Shown in pieces: positions 31,905-43,439 of a stretch of DNA of 64,000 nucleotides. Position 1 is the first letter of the stretch, and each line of letters opens with the position of its first letter. Origin of the DNA: Portulaca oleracea (lineage: Eukaryota; Streptophyta; Magnoliopsida; Caryophyllales; Portulacaceae); NCBI GenBank assembly GCA_029582165.1, contig CM055875.1:29158644-29222643 (forward strand). Direction: 5' to 3'. The position numbers were made by a program, and so were the translations under genes. Below the pieces are notes generated by a model that saw only the letters and a program-made list of their open reading frames with translations, was not told where the DNA came from and searched no databases.

Positions 31905-34230
31905 GAAGAAAAGGCTATATTCACAATCAGATTGGCAAAGATACAAGCTGGGTGGGGAATGGCCCGAGCCCAGAGATTACATTGTTAAGACAAGATCAAT
32001 AAGCTTCTTATATCTAGGCCGGTGTTTTGCCATGATGAGGCACCGGGTTCGGACGTTCTCAGCAATGTGTTGACTTGTGCTTCTCGGACTGTCGTGTTTG
32101 GTCTCGTGTAGTTTCAAGTTACACTGCTTCCAAACGTGATAGCACACAGCCCCAAAGACTGTGAATTTGAAATGGCGTGCCCATCCCGGCCCTTCGCTAT
32201 TGATAAGCTTTTCCACTAAGTCCTCCATAGTGAGCGGATTTGCATAATCCTCACAGAGAGGTCATTTGCTAGTTGCCTAGTGCACCTCCCTTGTGTAGGC
32301 ACATCTCACAAACAGGTGATCAATAGTTTCTTCCTCACAGCCACAAAGGGCGCACAATCCTTCTTTGCCGTCCCATCTAGACGTTCTTGCCTTTACTGGG
32401 AGTTTCCCAAGGAGAAGGACCCAGCTAATAAAGGCGTGTCGGGGGAGGATTAGCTTATTCCAAGGTATTTGGGTCCAGGTCGGCCTATGGTCATGATACT
32501 TTATCCAACGGTATCCTTGGGAAACCTTATATCTCCCATCTACCATTCCCCTCCAATACCAGCGGTTCCCGGGCTCGCATCCCCACTTGAACTCATCCTT
32601 CACTTCGCAGATTTTCTTGAAGTTTGGGCATGTATCATAAGGAGGGAAATATGACCCCCATGACTTGGTCTTGATGTATTTTGAGTGAACCCATTTAATC
32701 CACAAGACTTCTTTGTGTTGTTGCACATCCCACACCAATTTGGCTATGGAAGCTCTATTCCAAGCATTGAGGTTCCGCAGACCCAGGCCCCCGAGGTCTT
32801 TAGGCATACACGTGGTTTCCCAGGAAACGAATGGAGGCCGAGTATACTTGTGTGAGGCCCCCCAAAGAAAATTTCTGCAGTACTTATTTAGCGCATCAAT
32901 AGTATGCTTGGGAATAATGATGATTCTGGCCCAGAAGCTGTAGATTCCCATCAGAACGCTGTTGATTAGAGCAACCCTCCCAGCGTAGGAGATAGTCCCC
33001 GTGGACCAAGTTTTGATCCTGGCTATGATTTTTTCGAGCTGAATGTTGCAATCGGTTTTGGACAGGTTACACGCCGAGATTGGCATCCCAAGGTATTTGA
33101 GAGGAAGGGTTCCGCGAGTGAAACCCGTTTCTTGCAGCAGAGTTGCTTCGAGATCACTTTCAGCACCCCCGATTACTATTTTTGACTTGGCGTGGTTGGC
33201 AACTAATCCTGTGACCTCCAAGAAATGAGAAAAAGCTGCCATGATGGTCCGGATGGAGGTTCTTGTAGCACAGGTGAACAGTATAAGATCATCGGCGAAC
33301 ATCATGTGTGTAAGGCGGAGACGGGTGCAGTTTGGGTGGTATTTGAAATCCGGTTGAGTGCGAACAAAATGATCAAGGGATCGGGAGAGGTATTCCATCG
33401 TTAGAACGAATGTATTGCAACAAGAATCTTCGTGATGCTTTTGTAGAATGTATTGCAACATGCAATTGGCCGAAATTCAGTCGGCTTTGTCAGGTTTGGG
33501 ACCTTAGGGATAAGCGTTAAGTTTGTGGAGTTAAAGCCCTTCAAGAGCTTACCCGTTCTGAAAAATTCTTGTGCTGCTTTGCAGACTAAACCCCTAATGA
33601 TGTTCCACGTCTCCTTGTAGAAGCCGCTCGTAAATCTGTCCGGGCCCGGAGTTTTGTCGTTCGGAATGGAGAAAATGGCCTCTCGAATTTCTTTATCAGT
33701 GATTGGGCGGCTAAGGGTGATTTATTGATCCATTGTGAGGCATGGCCCTGAGTCCATTATGTCTGGTCTGATCCTGGATCTTCTTGACAGTTGCATACCT
33801 AGCAGCTCGTGGTAGAAGGTTTGCAGAATTTTATTTACTTCTTGATACCCTTCCACTATAACTCCTTCCTCCTTCTCTAGTCTGTAGACATAGTTAGCGT
33901 GCCTCCGCTGTCTCAATTTTGGAAAGAAGAGTTTGGTGTAGTTATCACCAAGATAAGCCCAATCGAATTTGCTCTGTTGTCTTCGCATCTGAAGAGCCGA
34001 GTATAGGATATCAACATATTCCAATCTAGCTTCCTTCTCTACTTGTTGCAAATTTTGATTTGTAGGGTCCATCTGCAGATTGAGTTGGATTTTAGTGAGG
34101 GCTTCTCTAGCCCTTGTTTCCTGTCCATGAATGTCATAAAATTTATCTTGATGGAAACCTTTCAATCTAAACCTATCTTCCAAATCAATATGCCCTGGAT
34201 TACATAAAATCCTCACTTCGTGGACTTACA
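31905..34230 (-). mobile_element. Decayed LINE, minus strand, internally deleted RT
   Basis: Reading from about 34230 to 31905 gives the region between endonuclease and RT, the RT start, the RT second half with FADD, thumb, zinc motif and a short C-terminal tail. No ORF1 or endonuclease is present (5' truncated). A Copia element abuts at 34298. Target duplication not found. Confidence 0.75.
31977..34216 (-). pseudogene. LINE ORF2 remnant with joined-up RT deletion
   Basis: 34216-33722 encodes the linker (WAYLGDNYTKLFFPKLRQRR). After a stop, TDKEIREAIFSIPNDKTPG and EFRPIACCNTFYKS follow, then the frame passes near 33425 directly to TFVLTMEYLSRSLDHF, so about the middle third of RT (including the KAFD and QGDP motifs) is missing. 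The second half (33461-32277) is open for 394 codons, with MMFADDLILF, PLKYLGMPISACNLSKTD, GGLGLRNLNAWNRASIAKLV and CALCGCEEETIDHLFVRC, ending in a stop at 32277. The tail MEDLVEKLINSEGPGWARHF continues 32228-31977. Not functional without the catalytic first Asp region. Confidence 0.8.
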
Positions 34231-34297
34231 CATAGATTCTACGATATTATTGCATGTCAAGCAAGTGACTAGAGGGATAAAGGTCTTTCTTAATTAG
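34231..34297. other. Short spacer with 5-bp Copia target site
   Basis: The last five bases (ATTAG, 34293-34297) are duplicated at 36221-36225 on the other side of the Copia element. Confidence 0.7.
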
Positions 34298-34536
34298 TGT
34301 CAAATTCTCCATCTTCAGTTTGCCAAACCCATTGTGTTTAGAAAGATAAGATCTCAAGATGGAATCAAAGTGTACTTCGGATTGTATGTATTAAAAATAT
34401 CTTTATTACAATTTATATAGGGAACTAGGAAGGAAGGAAAGAGAAAAAGAAAAACAATCTAGCTAAACATAACTAACTAACAAATAACTAACCAACAAAG
34501 ATCCTAACTACCTATCATATATCCTACCCGCCAATA
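34298..34536 (-). repeat. Copia 3' LTR
   Basis: 239 bp, from TGTCAAATTCTCC to CCCGCCAATA in + orientation. Nearly identical to 35966-36220 apart from substitutions and one gap. Confidence 0.9.
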
Positions 34537-35092
34537 CCCCCCCTCAAGCTTGGCTGGTGAGGAAGCATGCCAAGCTTGTTCAATAGATGCCAATGTTGAT
34601 TGGAGGGAAGGATTTTAGTGAGAACATCTGCCAGTTGAGACTGGGTTGGAAGATAGCTCAGTTGCAGTAGACCTTCCATGACCTTGTCTCGAGTAAAATG
34701 ACAATCCACCTCGATGTGTTTTGTCCTTTCATGGAAAACGGGGTTCCTGGTTATGTGTAATGCATATTGGTTGTCAAAATGGAGGGTAACAGGCCTAGTG
34801 ATAGGAACACCTAGCTCTCTCAAGAGACTGACCAACCAGGTTACTTCTGCTGCAGCCTGTGTCATTGCCCTATATTCGGCCTTAGCTGAAGATCTTGCCA
34901 CTGTAGACTGCTTCTTAGATTTCCAGCTTATAGGTGAGTCGTCCATCAGAATTATATAGCCAGTAACAGACCTCCTGGAGATGGGACAAGTTGCCCAATG
35001 TGTATCAGAAAAGGTTGTGAGCTGCAGATTGTCGATGCCTTCGAGCTAAATGCCTTGTCCTGATGTACCAACTACATATCTAATGAGATGAC
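34537..35092 (-). pseudogene. Copia RNase H end, frame-broken
   Basis: The frame 34946-34524 contains ISWKSKKQSTVARSSAKAEY, HFDNQYALHITRNPVFHERT and KHIEVDCHF, the standard C-terminal end of plant Copia polyproteins (RNase H), with stop inside the LTR. It is preceded by a segment from 35092 reading AALGHLIRYV and GQGI-stop, then SDTHWATCPISRRSVTGY, so at least one stop and one frame change separate it from the gag-RT frame. Confidence 0.85.
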
Positions 35093-35872
35093 CTAAAGCA
35101 GCCATGTGAGATGTCCTGGGAGATTGCATGATTGACTAAGTGTTTGTACTGCAAAAGATATGTCAGTACGAGTATTAGAAAGAAAATTAAGCTTGCCAAT
35201 GAAAGTTCTATAAATATTAGGATTTGTTAAAAGAGTGCCAGAATTAGAAACTAATTTGTAATTCAAAGGAAGGGGAGTGGCAGTAGGTTTAGAGTTGAGA
35301 TGGCCTAATTCTTTGAGTAGTTCTTGAGTCAACTTCCTCTGAGTGAGACTGATCCCCTGTGGTAAATGAGAAACTTCAAGGCCTAGGAAGTAATTGAGTA
35401 ATCCAATATTGGCGGGTAGGATATATGTTAGGTAGTTAGGATCTTTGTTGAAACTGAATCTTTCTTTCATATCATTCCAAATTTCAGCTGCAGTTTTAGT
35501 ATAAAGAATGCTTGATGCAATATCTTTTGTGACAGAACGAAGAAGCCAAGAAATAAGCATGCTATTACATCTTTCCCAAAAAGCCAAAAGAGGGGAATCA
35601 GCAGCAGGTTTTTCAATTTCCCCTTTTATGATACTCAGTTTGTTCTTGGCTTTCAAAGACACTTCATATGATCTACTCCACTGACCATAATTCGAGCCAG
35701 TTAAGGGTTTATTAGTTAGGCTGAAACTAGGATTGTCTGAGTGATGAAGGTATAAAGGATGATCAAGACCAACTGTTTCTGAGACCACAACTATTTCCTC
35801 AGCCATAATGAAAAGAAAAGAAAGGTTAGGACAGAAAAACAGGCAATAGAACAAGAAGCCAAACACTATCAA
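35093..35872 (-). pseudogene. Copia gag fused to RT end across a scrambled junction
   Basis: A 259-codon open frame. Residues about 25-140 are a gag domain: GLDHPLYLHHSDNPSFSLTN, LTGSNYGQWSRSYEVSLKAK and FWERCNSMLISWLLRSV. At about residue 140 the frame runs through NYLTYILPAN, encoded by 44 bp identical to an inverted LTR end (35407-35450), and then into the late RT segment LLNYFLGLEVSHLPQGISLT and the palm/connection region (IYRTFIGKLNFLSNTRTDIS). Protease, integrase and RT core are deleted. The frame stays open across the junction by chance. The product would be a chimera without enzyme activity. Confidence 0.85.
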
Positions 35873-35965
35873 TCAAAGAAGATGACAGAGAAAAATATCA
35901 CCAGAAGATCACAAGATCAGTGAGCCAACAAGGAAGAGGAATTCAATCGGAAGGCTTTGATACCT

Positions 35966-36220
35966 TGTCAAATTCTCCATCTTCAGTTTGCCAAACCCAT
36001 TGTGTTTAGGAAGAAAAGATCTCAAGATGGAAACAAAGTGTAATTCTGATTATATGTATTGAAAATCTCTTTATTACAACAAGGGATATGATCCCTTTAT
36101 ATAGGGAACTAGGAAGGAAGGAAAGAGAAAAAGAAAAACAATCCAGCTAAACATAACTAACTAACAAATAACTAACCAACAAAGATCCTAACTACCTAAC
36201 ATATATCCTACCCGCCAATA
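35966..36220 (-). repeat. Copia 5' LTR
   Basis: 255 bp direct repeat of 34298-34536. The start of the coding-strand LTR (TATTGGCGGGTAGG) is the sequence that reappears inverted at 35407-35450. Confidence 0.9.
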
Positions 36221-36225
36221 ATTAG

Positions 36226-36649
36226 TTGAATTATTGGATTGATATAAAGATGTCAAAGTTATAAGCTACTGGTTATCTTTTGCCTTTGTGGTAAAGAAAA
36301 TGGCAAGGCCAGGTTTGTCCTGGGTAACTGTAACCAAAATTGTTCTAAGCTTGTTCTTATATTGCATTGAGATATAGGAAACCTTGGAATATGTTTTGGT
36401 TAAAATGTCTTATGCTCGCTCATTGACACTTAGTTTTGAGATGGGTTTATCATTGCCATAAAAGTTATGGGATTTAAGCAATATTTCCCCTCATGTTGTC
36501 ATCAGAAGCTCAATGTATGTCAGGTTGTGTACATAACTACATATTTATGTTTTTTTTTTTTTAATTCTGTTTTGAAACAGCCTTTGACATGGAGTTACTT
36601 GAGCTTCAATAAGTTAAGAAAATCTAATTTGTAAATACAAATTTCGAGT
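36226..36649. other. Non-coding spacer
   Basis: No supported gene or element. A T-run occurs at 36550-36561. Confidence 0.5.
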
Positions 36650-37590
36650 CTAAAATAAATAAAGACAGGAAATTGAGAAACAAATTAATTTGTATTAATA
36701 TTTGAATGTATGTGGGTACAATCTCTATATTAAGTACAATAAAGAAGTCCTCTGATTTGATCTCCTGAAACTTGAGTGAGTCGAGGGCGCGGACGCTTGA
36801 TCTCGATCTCGAATGCAGGTGTAGCTAAAGGACTCTTGTGGTAGTTCTTGAGTTAAATGTCTTGAGCGTTAATCCCCTTGATGCTTGGTAGCCGGAGGTT
36901 GCTCGAAGTTTAATCGTCCGTAGGTTGACTATCAGTTGTAGTTCTTCAAGTTCTTGGATGCGAGGGCTTGAGTGCTTTATCTCGATCGATGAACTACACG
37001 AGGAAGACGACCGCGGTCTTGATGCGAAGATCAGAAGTTACTAAACTAGCCGACGTTGATCCTTGTCGCTCGTAGCTGGAGAACGTCTGTAGCTCAATCT
37101 TCTGAAGACTTTGCGGGTCTCGCCGAAGAACATTGTAGCAGTCCTTGATCCTGATGCGGTAGAGGCTTAGAGCTTTTGCAGACCTTGATCCTTGATGCTT
37201 GGTAGCTGGAGGTCGTTTGCAGTTTCATCTCCTGAAGCCTCTGACTTCTAACTGCTGAATCTTCAGGGGAGTTCAAAATGAAAGGGGAGGACCTCTATTG
37301 ATAGGCTCTAGAGGCCTAACCCCTAGGGTTTGAGTTAAGCTTTGGACTTGGGCCCAAGTTAATTAATTATTTCTTTAACTTTCAATAAAGAAATAATTAA
37401 TATTTTCAGCATCATCTTTGACACGAGTCATGATATTATTGGGCAAGATGCATTATTTCATTTAAAATTCAATTAAATGAACAACCGTAATAAATTTAAC
37501 ACGTGATAGATAATAATTGGCCGAATAAATATAATTTAGTTTTTACGTGTCATTTTTTAATTGGGCGACAAATTTTTGCCTCCTACAACA
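36650..37590 (-). repeat. LTR-like sequence, possible solo LTR
   Basis: On the minus strand it begins TGTAGGAGGCAAAAATTTGT, and later carries GGGCCCAAGTCC and CCTCTAGAGCC...CAATAGAGGTCC, as in LTR promoters. The part 36780-37260 has repeated GATCCTTGATGCTTGGTAGC-type blocks (about 36878 and 37187). No coding frame. I could not find the target duplication, so the call is tentative. Confidence 0.35.
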
Positions 37591-37760
37591 TCTTCACTAT
37601 ATTAATCCGTAGATTGCGGCAATCTACGAGAGTTCATAATCTTTCTCTTGTGACATCTTCTATTTACTAGTGGATTATTTCTCCTTTGTCGCCCGTGGTT
37701 TTTTCCCTATCAGGTTTTCACGTAAAACTTGTTTTTTTTAATCCTTTAGTCTTTATTTGA
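37591..37760 (+). mobile_element. Left part of older Copia element (LTR end) split by Gypsy insertion
   Basis: T-rich sequence with TGACATCTTCTATTTACTAG and TTCTCCTTTGTCGCCCGTGG, the usual 3' part of plant Copia LTRs. It continues at 44366, beyond the Gypsy element, to the LTR end and a primer-binding site at about 44413. Outer edge not found. Confidence 0.5.
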
Positions 37761-37765
37761 TCTTT

Positions 37766-38668
37766 TGGAGCGTGGCGCGATGGGAGAGATTGATGGACTA
37801 GCTTGAGTGACTTGAATCAACAATCAAATAATAACTTGGACATCAAAGGGATTGGATATGACCTTGGATAAAGGAGATTCCAGCCACCAAAGCCTAACAC
37901 CCCACCATGACCATCATAAAGGAAGAATCCACCAAATGATCAATAAAGAGATGACTTGCTAACACCACCATTAACAATGGATAAAGTAAAACAAGGTTTA
38001 GAGAGAATAGGGAGGAACCCTAGAAATGCTTTAGCATTTCATTAATCAGCTAAAAAACTACCTGGAAAAACGTTCTAACAAGCTATTTATACTAAACCAG
38101 AAATTAAGTTAAAACAGAACAAAAAATAACGAAACAGCGCGTCCGTCACAGAAGAGTGGCTCGGGCGAGCCAAAGGGTGGCTCGGGCGAGTCAGCCAACT
38201 GCCTTCAACAACTCGTCACTGGACAGAGGAGGTCGCGGGCGCGAGGCAAAGGGTCGCGGGCACGACCACATCTATTAGCAGCTGGGCGCGGGCGCTTCTC
38301 CTGGTGGCTCGGTTGCGCTGGCCCACTGAGAGGAACGTCGCGGGCGCGACGAAAATTGTGGCGGGCGCGACACCCTGCTGTGAGGCGCTTAATTCGTGTT
38401 GTGACTTTGTTGTTTCCGGGGTTTAACACCCGCACCCCAATACCTCCTATTCTCTAGTCTCGGGACGGCCCGGTCCGGTCCCGAGGCCTTCGGGGTCGGT
38501 ATTTTGAGCGGGCCTCCCTAGAGAGTCCCGGGGCCCATCCACTGGATAGCCGAGACTAGCCTCACAATTCCAGAAGTGATCGGAAATTGTAACTCGAGGC
38601 TCGAGTTGGTTGAAGCGGCTCGCTTCGCGGAGATCACCAAAGTGGAGAATGGAACCCGGACATCTTCA
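37766..38668 (-). repeat. Gypsy 3' LTR
   Basis: From TGGAGCGTGGCGCGATGG to CATCTTCA. Contains one full copy of a 21-bp GC-rich unit (GTCGCGGGCGCGAGGC...) near 38230. The end of the integrase frame overlaps it (stop at 38518-38520). Confidence 0.9.
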
Positions 38669-39792
38669 TCCTCCCCTTCTTGAAGAGGATTTGCCCTCAA
38701 ATCCACGTCGGGTTCAACATCCTCAATGTAGGGCGAAAGATCCCCGATGTTGAAGGTTGATGAAACACCGATGTCACCCGGAAGATCAAGCTTGTAAGCA
38801 TTGTCATTTATCTTGGCCAAAACTTTGAACGGACCCTCGCTTCGTGGCGTTAGCTTATTACTCCTTCGAGAAGGGAACCGTTCCTTCCTTAAATGTAGCC
38901 AAACCAGGTCCCCGGGCTTGAATGTGATACTACGGCGATACTTGTTGGCTCGGGCCTTTAGTTCATTGGTACGCTCGATCTTCTCTCGAATTTGCCGGTG
39001 AAGCTTCTGGATCTCAGCGGCCTTCTCACTTGCTTCGAAGCTAACCCTCGACTCTAAAGGAAGAGAAAGGAGCTCGATAGGAGTTATAGGGTTGACCCCA
39101 TAGCAAGTCTCGAAGGGCGAATGACCCGTAGCAAAAGAGGGGGACCGATTATAGGCAAACTCGGCATGACACAACTTGGCATCCCAATCCCGTAGACTCC
39201 GACTCACAAGACCCCGAAGTAATGTAATGAGAGTCTTGTTAGTTACCTCAGTTTGACCGTCTGTTTGAGGATGATGTGATGTGATAAATAAAAGCTTCAT
39301 TCCCAAGAGCTTCCACAAAGACCTCCAAAAGTGACCCATGAATTTAGTATCACGATCCGACACAATAGTCCTCAGAACACCATGCAAACGCACTACCTCT
39401 CGGAAGAAAAGTGTTGCAATGTGTGTGGCGTCATCGGTTTTCTCGCAGGCAATGAAATGCGCCATTTTAGAAAAGCGGTCAACAACGACTAGAATTGCAT
39501 CTTTGCCACGCACGGTTCGGGGAAGAGCTACAATGAAGTTCATACTCAAATCCTCCCACGGACCATTCAGAACCGGAAGGGGTGTATAAAGCCCTGGGTG
39601 GAACTGGCTCTTGGCATGGTGACAAGTAACACACTTCGATACCACATCCTGCACATCGCCTCCCATCTTCGGCCAATAAAAGTGCTCCTTTAACATGTCG
39701 ATGGTCTTATTGATACCGAAATGACCGGCAAGACCACCTCCATGAACCTCCCGCACTAGAAGCTTCATCAACGGACATTTTGGGACGCACAA
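38518..39792 (-). pseudogene. Gypsy integrase part of pol (displaced frame)
   Basis: Contains the zinc-binding HHCC region (GHFGINKTIDMLKEHFYWPK ... CVTCHHAK), the catalytic core with the three acidic residues in LVVVDRFSKMAHFI, TIVSDRDTKF and HPQTDGQTEVTNKTL, and a C-terminal GPF motif region (RSEGPFKVLAKINDNAYKLD). The first ATG of this frame is not a real start: homology continues upstream to about 39895 ([22 protein letters not shown]), where a one-base change separates it from the gag-RT frame. The function by family is insertion of the cDNA into the genome. Truncated from the polyprotein, so probably not made in active form. Confidence 0.9.
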
Positions 39793-42700
39793 CTTGTTAC
39801 CTTTGAAGAGAAATCCGTCTTGTAGTAAATACGGCCCATCACCACCACCGAGGTGTGATTTGAAGTCATCATCCTCCTTATAAAACTCCTTAAGTGCTGA
39901 AACCCAAGTACCCTTGCCTCAACTAGGGAAAGAAGAGAGTGTCTTCTCGAGAGTGCATCGACGACCACATTTACACTCCCCTTCTTGTGTTTTGCCACAA
40001 AATTAAATCCTTGAAGAAACTCAACCCAATTGGCATGCCAAGAGCTAATTTTGTGTTGTCCGTTCAAATATTTTAGCGCCTCGTGATCCGAATGAAGGAC
40101 AAACTGGCTTGGCCTCAAATAGTGTGACCAATGATCGAGAGCCCGCACGAGAGCATAAAACTCCTTATCATACGTGGAATAATTCCTCCTTGAACCGCTG
40201 AGCTTTTCACTGAAATAAGCGATAGGACGTTGGTTTTGCATCAAAACGGCTCCAACGCCTACACCACTAGCATCGCAATCCACTTCGAAGACTTGTGTGA
40301 AATCCGGGAGAGCAAGTACCGGAGCCTCACAAAGTCGGGATTTCAGCTTCTCAAATGCTCCTTGGGCCGCTCGGGTCCACTCAAAGGTGCCCTTCTTCAT
40401 GCACTCGGTAATAAGGGCGGTAAGGGTACTAAAGCCCTTGATGAACCGACGGTAGAATGAAGCAAGACCGTGGAAGCTCCTCACCTCCGTGATAGTAGAG
40501 GGAGAGGGCCAAGAACGGATGGCCTCCACTTTCGAGGGATCCATGGAAATACCCTTGTCGGAAACAATATACCCAAGAAAGGTGACTTGGGGAGTGCAAA
40601 ATTCGCACTTCTCCAGTTTGCCGTAAAGCCATTGTTGCCGCAAAATCTCGAACACCCGCTCCAAATGTGCAATATGCTCCGCTTCACTCCTCAAATATAC
40701 TAGAATATCATCGAAATAAACCACGACAAATTTACCAATAAAAGGCCTCAATACCTCGTTCATAAGACGCATGAACGTGCTCGGGGCGTTGGAAAGCCCA
40801 AATGGCATGACAAGCCACTCATATAATCCCCCCTTTGTCTTGAACACTGTCTTCCACTCATCGCCTTCCTTCATGCGGATTTGATGGTAGCCACTCCGTA
40901 GATCAATCTTGGAGAAAATACAGGAGTCATGTAGTTCATCGAGCATGTCATCAAGCCTCAGTATAGGGTACCGATACTTGACGGTAATGTTGTTAATGGC
41001 TCGGCTATCTACACACATCCTGAAGGTACAATCTTTCTTCGGAACCAGGAGGGCCGGGACGGAGCACGGGCTCATGCTCTCTCGAACATAGCCTCGTGAA
41101 ACAAGCTCGTCAACCTGCCGTTGCAACTCCCTGGTTTCTTGCGGGTTGCACCGATATGCCGCCTTGTTGGGAAGTGGATCTCCGGGCATAATATCCATTT
41201 GATGCTCAATACCCCGGATAGGGGGTAGACCCGATGGAAGTTCTTCGGGGAACACATCTCTAAATTTGGCAAGAAGAGGGGCAACGAGAGGGTGTTTGGG
41301 TGTCACTACCTCACATGTGTTTGCCTCTAAGAGGAGTAAGGCAAAAATGGCCTTCCCCTTGCTTAGGGCTCGCTCGACCCGTGTCTCACTTAAGTGTTTA
41401 GGCTCCTCACTTCCCGCCCCAGGTTTAGGTGGTAATAGTTCATGTGGTGCTAGTGGGAGGAGTTTAATCCTCTTGCCCTCGTGGAAAAAGGAGTAGGTAT
41501 TCTTCAATCTGTTATGAACGGTTTTCTTGTCAAATTGCCACGGTTGACCCAACAATATGTGACACGCGCTCATGGGAACAACATCACAAACAATAGAATC
41601 CTTGTAGTTAGTTTCAAAAGATAAATTCACTAAGACACGATTGGTTACCTTAATGTCTTCGCGGTCATTGAGCCATTTCAGCGAGTATGGACGGGGATGA
41701 GGCAATAGGGGTAATCCCAGTTTGTCAACCATATATGTAGAGGCCACATTAGTACAGCTTCCCCCATCGATGATAAGCTCGCAAACCTTGCCCCCAACTA
41801 AGCAACGTGTTTGGAATATAGTCTCCCGCTGGGCTCTGTCAAGAGGGGCTTCTTGGGCATGCAAAGCTCGCCTCAAGACAAGAGCACCTCCTTGATCACG
41901 TGAAACAGCCGCGGTTTCCCCTTCTTCACTAGTGTATGCATCCTCAACAACAAATTCAGGCTCATCCTGGGCTCCTTGCAATTCCTCGTCAATATCCTGA
42001 ACCTCCTTGAGAGTCAAGGTCCGTCGGTTTGGGCAATCGGCCTGAAAGTGGCCATAACCATGGCACTTGAAGCATTTCTTTCCCTCTACAAGACAAGTGG
42101 ATTCCGTAGGAGACGCCACAACAAGTCCCTTTCCTTTATCAGATCGGGGTGTCGAAGGAAACTTGGGTGTCTCACTAGGCTTGGGTGTGGCCGATTGAAG
42201 AGGAGGACGGTTTGACGGTGGAAAGTAGTTGCATGAAATCGGTTTGGAGAGAGCCTTTTCTTTCCTACGTAGTTCAACCCGAAGGGCCAAGCTACACAAC
42301 TCATCCATGGAATAGTAAGGTTGAATCTCGACCCTTTTAGCGATGGTGGGATCCAAGCCATTCAAAAAGCGCATCATGGTTTGATCTTCAGGCTGCTGGA
42401 GGCCACTTTTGATAAGAAGTTGCTCGAATTCCGAAATGTACTCCCCGACGGTTGGTTTGCCTTGGGTAAGGGCATATGCCTTCTTCAGAACGTCATGCTG
42501 GTAAGTGTTTGGCAAGAAGCGGCGATTCATCACTTGCTTAAGCCGGATCCAAGTGGAAATCCTTGCCTTCCCTTCACGAGCCCATTGCAACTTCATATTC
42601 TCAAACCAAAGCGAAGCGGCCCTGGTGAGTTTCAAGCTCGCGATCTTATAAGCCTTCTCATCATCATACTCCTTGGTCTCGAAGATCCTATCCATCAGTT

Positions 42701-43091
42701 GGATCCATTCGATGTAGTCATCCGGCCGTTGGTCGAGGATGTCAATCTTAACGTCCTGGAAGTCGTCACGAGGGGGTTGATCATGCAAATTCCGACGAAT
42801 TCGGTGTCGTGGAGAGCCTCTAGCATCGTCACTCGACTCAAAGTTTGGAGGAGGACGGATAGGGCTTTGTGCACGCCTCCGACGTTGAACTTGTGGTTGC
42901 CCTTGACGTTGCACTGTCAAATTGTTCATTTGTGCCGCAATCTCTAGAAGAGTCCGCTCGATGTTAGCGTTACGATTCTCAAGAGAAGTAAACCTCTCGT
43001 CCATCGTGGCGAGTCGGTCTTCAATTCCTTGGACTCGAGGACTCCTCCGGTGGCTAGGTTCCTCTCGATCGGAATCATCGTGACCATCCAT
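39768..43091 (-). CDS. Gypsy gag-protease-RT-RNase H polyprotein
   Basis: 1107 codons open from ATG 43091. Gag about residues 1-330: [20 protein letters not shown] and [20 protein letters not shown]. Zinc knuckle [14 protein letters not shown] at about 340-353. Retroviral-type protease with [11 protein letters not shown] at about 440 (DGG in place of the usual DSG/DTG) and the later [19 protein letters not shown] from about 640 to 830: [49 protein letters not shown] and the catalytic [11 protein letters not shown] at about 789-799. RNase H about 920-1060: [18 protein letters not shown] and [18 protein letters not shown]. The frame leaves the homology near residue 1066 and ends at 39768, out of phase with integrase. 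The lineage is Ty3/Gypsy with integrase last. Confidence 0.92.
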   Translation of the reverse strand: MDGHDDSDREEPSHRRSPRVQGIEDRLATMDERFTSLENRNANIERTLLEIAAQMNNLTVQRQGQPQVQRRRRAQSPIRPPPNFESSDDARGSPRHRIRRNLHDQPPRDDFQDVKIDILDQRPDDYIEWIQLMDRIFETKEYDDEKAYKIASLKLTRAASLWFENMKLQWAREGKARISTWIRLKQVMNRRFLPNTYQHDVLKKAYALTQGKPTVGEYISEFEQLLIKSGLQQPEDQTMMRFLNGLDPTIAKRVEIQPYYSMDELCSLALRVELRRKEKALSKPISCNYFPPSNRPPLQSATPKPSETPKFPSTPRSDKGKGLVVASPTESTCLVEGKKCFKCHGYGHFQADCPNRRTLTLKEVQDIDEELQGAQDEPEFVVEDAYTSEEGETAAVSRDQGGALVLRRALHAQEAPLDRAQRETIFQTRCLVGGKVCELIIDGGSCTNVASTYMVDKLGLPLLPHPRPYSLKWLNDREDIKVTNRVLVNLSFETNYKDSIVCDVVPMSACHILLGQPWQFDKKTVHNRLKNTYSFFHEGKRIKLLPLAPHELLPPKPGAGSEEPKHLSETRVERALSKGKAIFALLLLEANTCEVVTPKHPLVAPLLAKFRDVFPEELPSGLPPIRGIEHQMDIMPGDPLPNKAAYRCNPQETRELQRQVDELVSRGYVRESMSPCSVPALLVPKKDCTFRMCVDSRAINNITVKYRYPILRLDDMLDELHDSCIFSKIDLRSGYHQIRMKEGDEWKTVFKTKGGLYEWLVMPFGLSNAPSTFMRLMNEVLRPFIGKFVVVYFDDILVYLRSEAEHIAHLERVFEILRQQWLYGKLEKCEFCTPQVTFLGYIVSDKGISMDPSKVEAIRSWPSPSTITEVRSFHGLASFYRRFIKGFSTLTALITECMKKGTFEWTRAAQGAFEKLKSRLCEAPVLALPDFTQVFEVDCDASGVGVGAVLMQNQRPIAYFSEKLSGSRRNYSTYDKEFYALVRALDHWSHYLRPSQFVLHSDHEALKYLNGQHKISSWHANWVEFLQGFNFVAKHKKGSVNVVVDALSRRHSLLSLVEARVLGFQHLRSFIRRMMTSNHTSVVVMGRIYYKTDFSSKVTSCASQNVR

Positions 43092-43425
43092 ATCGAGGGA
43101 AGGGTATGGGACGGATTGTGTTTGGGATATTTTGTGAAGTTTGGGGGTTTTCTTGTAGTTGGCTTGTCTTTGGCTAAGGGTTCTTTGTGTTTTTCTTACT
43201 TGGGCATTTTATCGAACACCTTGTGGGCACAAATTTTCCAACTCTTCCTCAAAGCTCCAATATACATCAAAATCAACAAACACAATAGCAATAACAATTT
43301 CTCCAACACACTTGGAGTCACAAGGGTTGAGGAACACCAATATTTCAATCAAAATACCAAAATCCAACAATAGAGAACAAACTAGCAAGAACAATGGAAA
43401 AACTCAAGCTAGATGAAAAACCTTG

Positions 43426-43439
43426 GCTCTGATACCAAA
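43426..43439 (-). other. Gypsy primer-binding site
   Basis: TTTGGTATCAGAGCC on the minus strand directly after the 5' LTR end (CGCTCCA), complementary to initiator tRNA-Met. Confidence 0.85.

Larger units (their letters stand above)
34298..36220 (-). mobile_element. Internally deleted Copia retrotransposon with 5-bp TSD
   Basis: Two direct LTRs (34298-34536 and 35966-36220), exact ATTAG duplications outside, a primer-binding-like site (GGTATCAAAGCC on the minus strand next to 35966) and a G-rich polypurine tract (GAGGGGGGG on the minus strand next to 34537). Only gag, a short RT end and RNase H remain; integrase and most of RT are gone. The right LTR has a 16-base segment with GGGATATGATCCC that the left lacks. 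Confidence 0.9.

Noticed and set aside
31820..32002. Frame with alternating Tyr-Ile
   Set aside because: Translation of the (AT)n microsatellite. The same applies to the frame at 26616-26837.
38205..38435. Arg/Ala-rich frames in the Gypsy LTRs (also 43881-44132)
   Set aside because: Products of GC-rich tandem repeats in LTRs; not part of the polyprotein.
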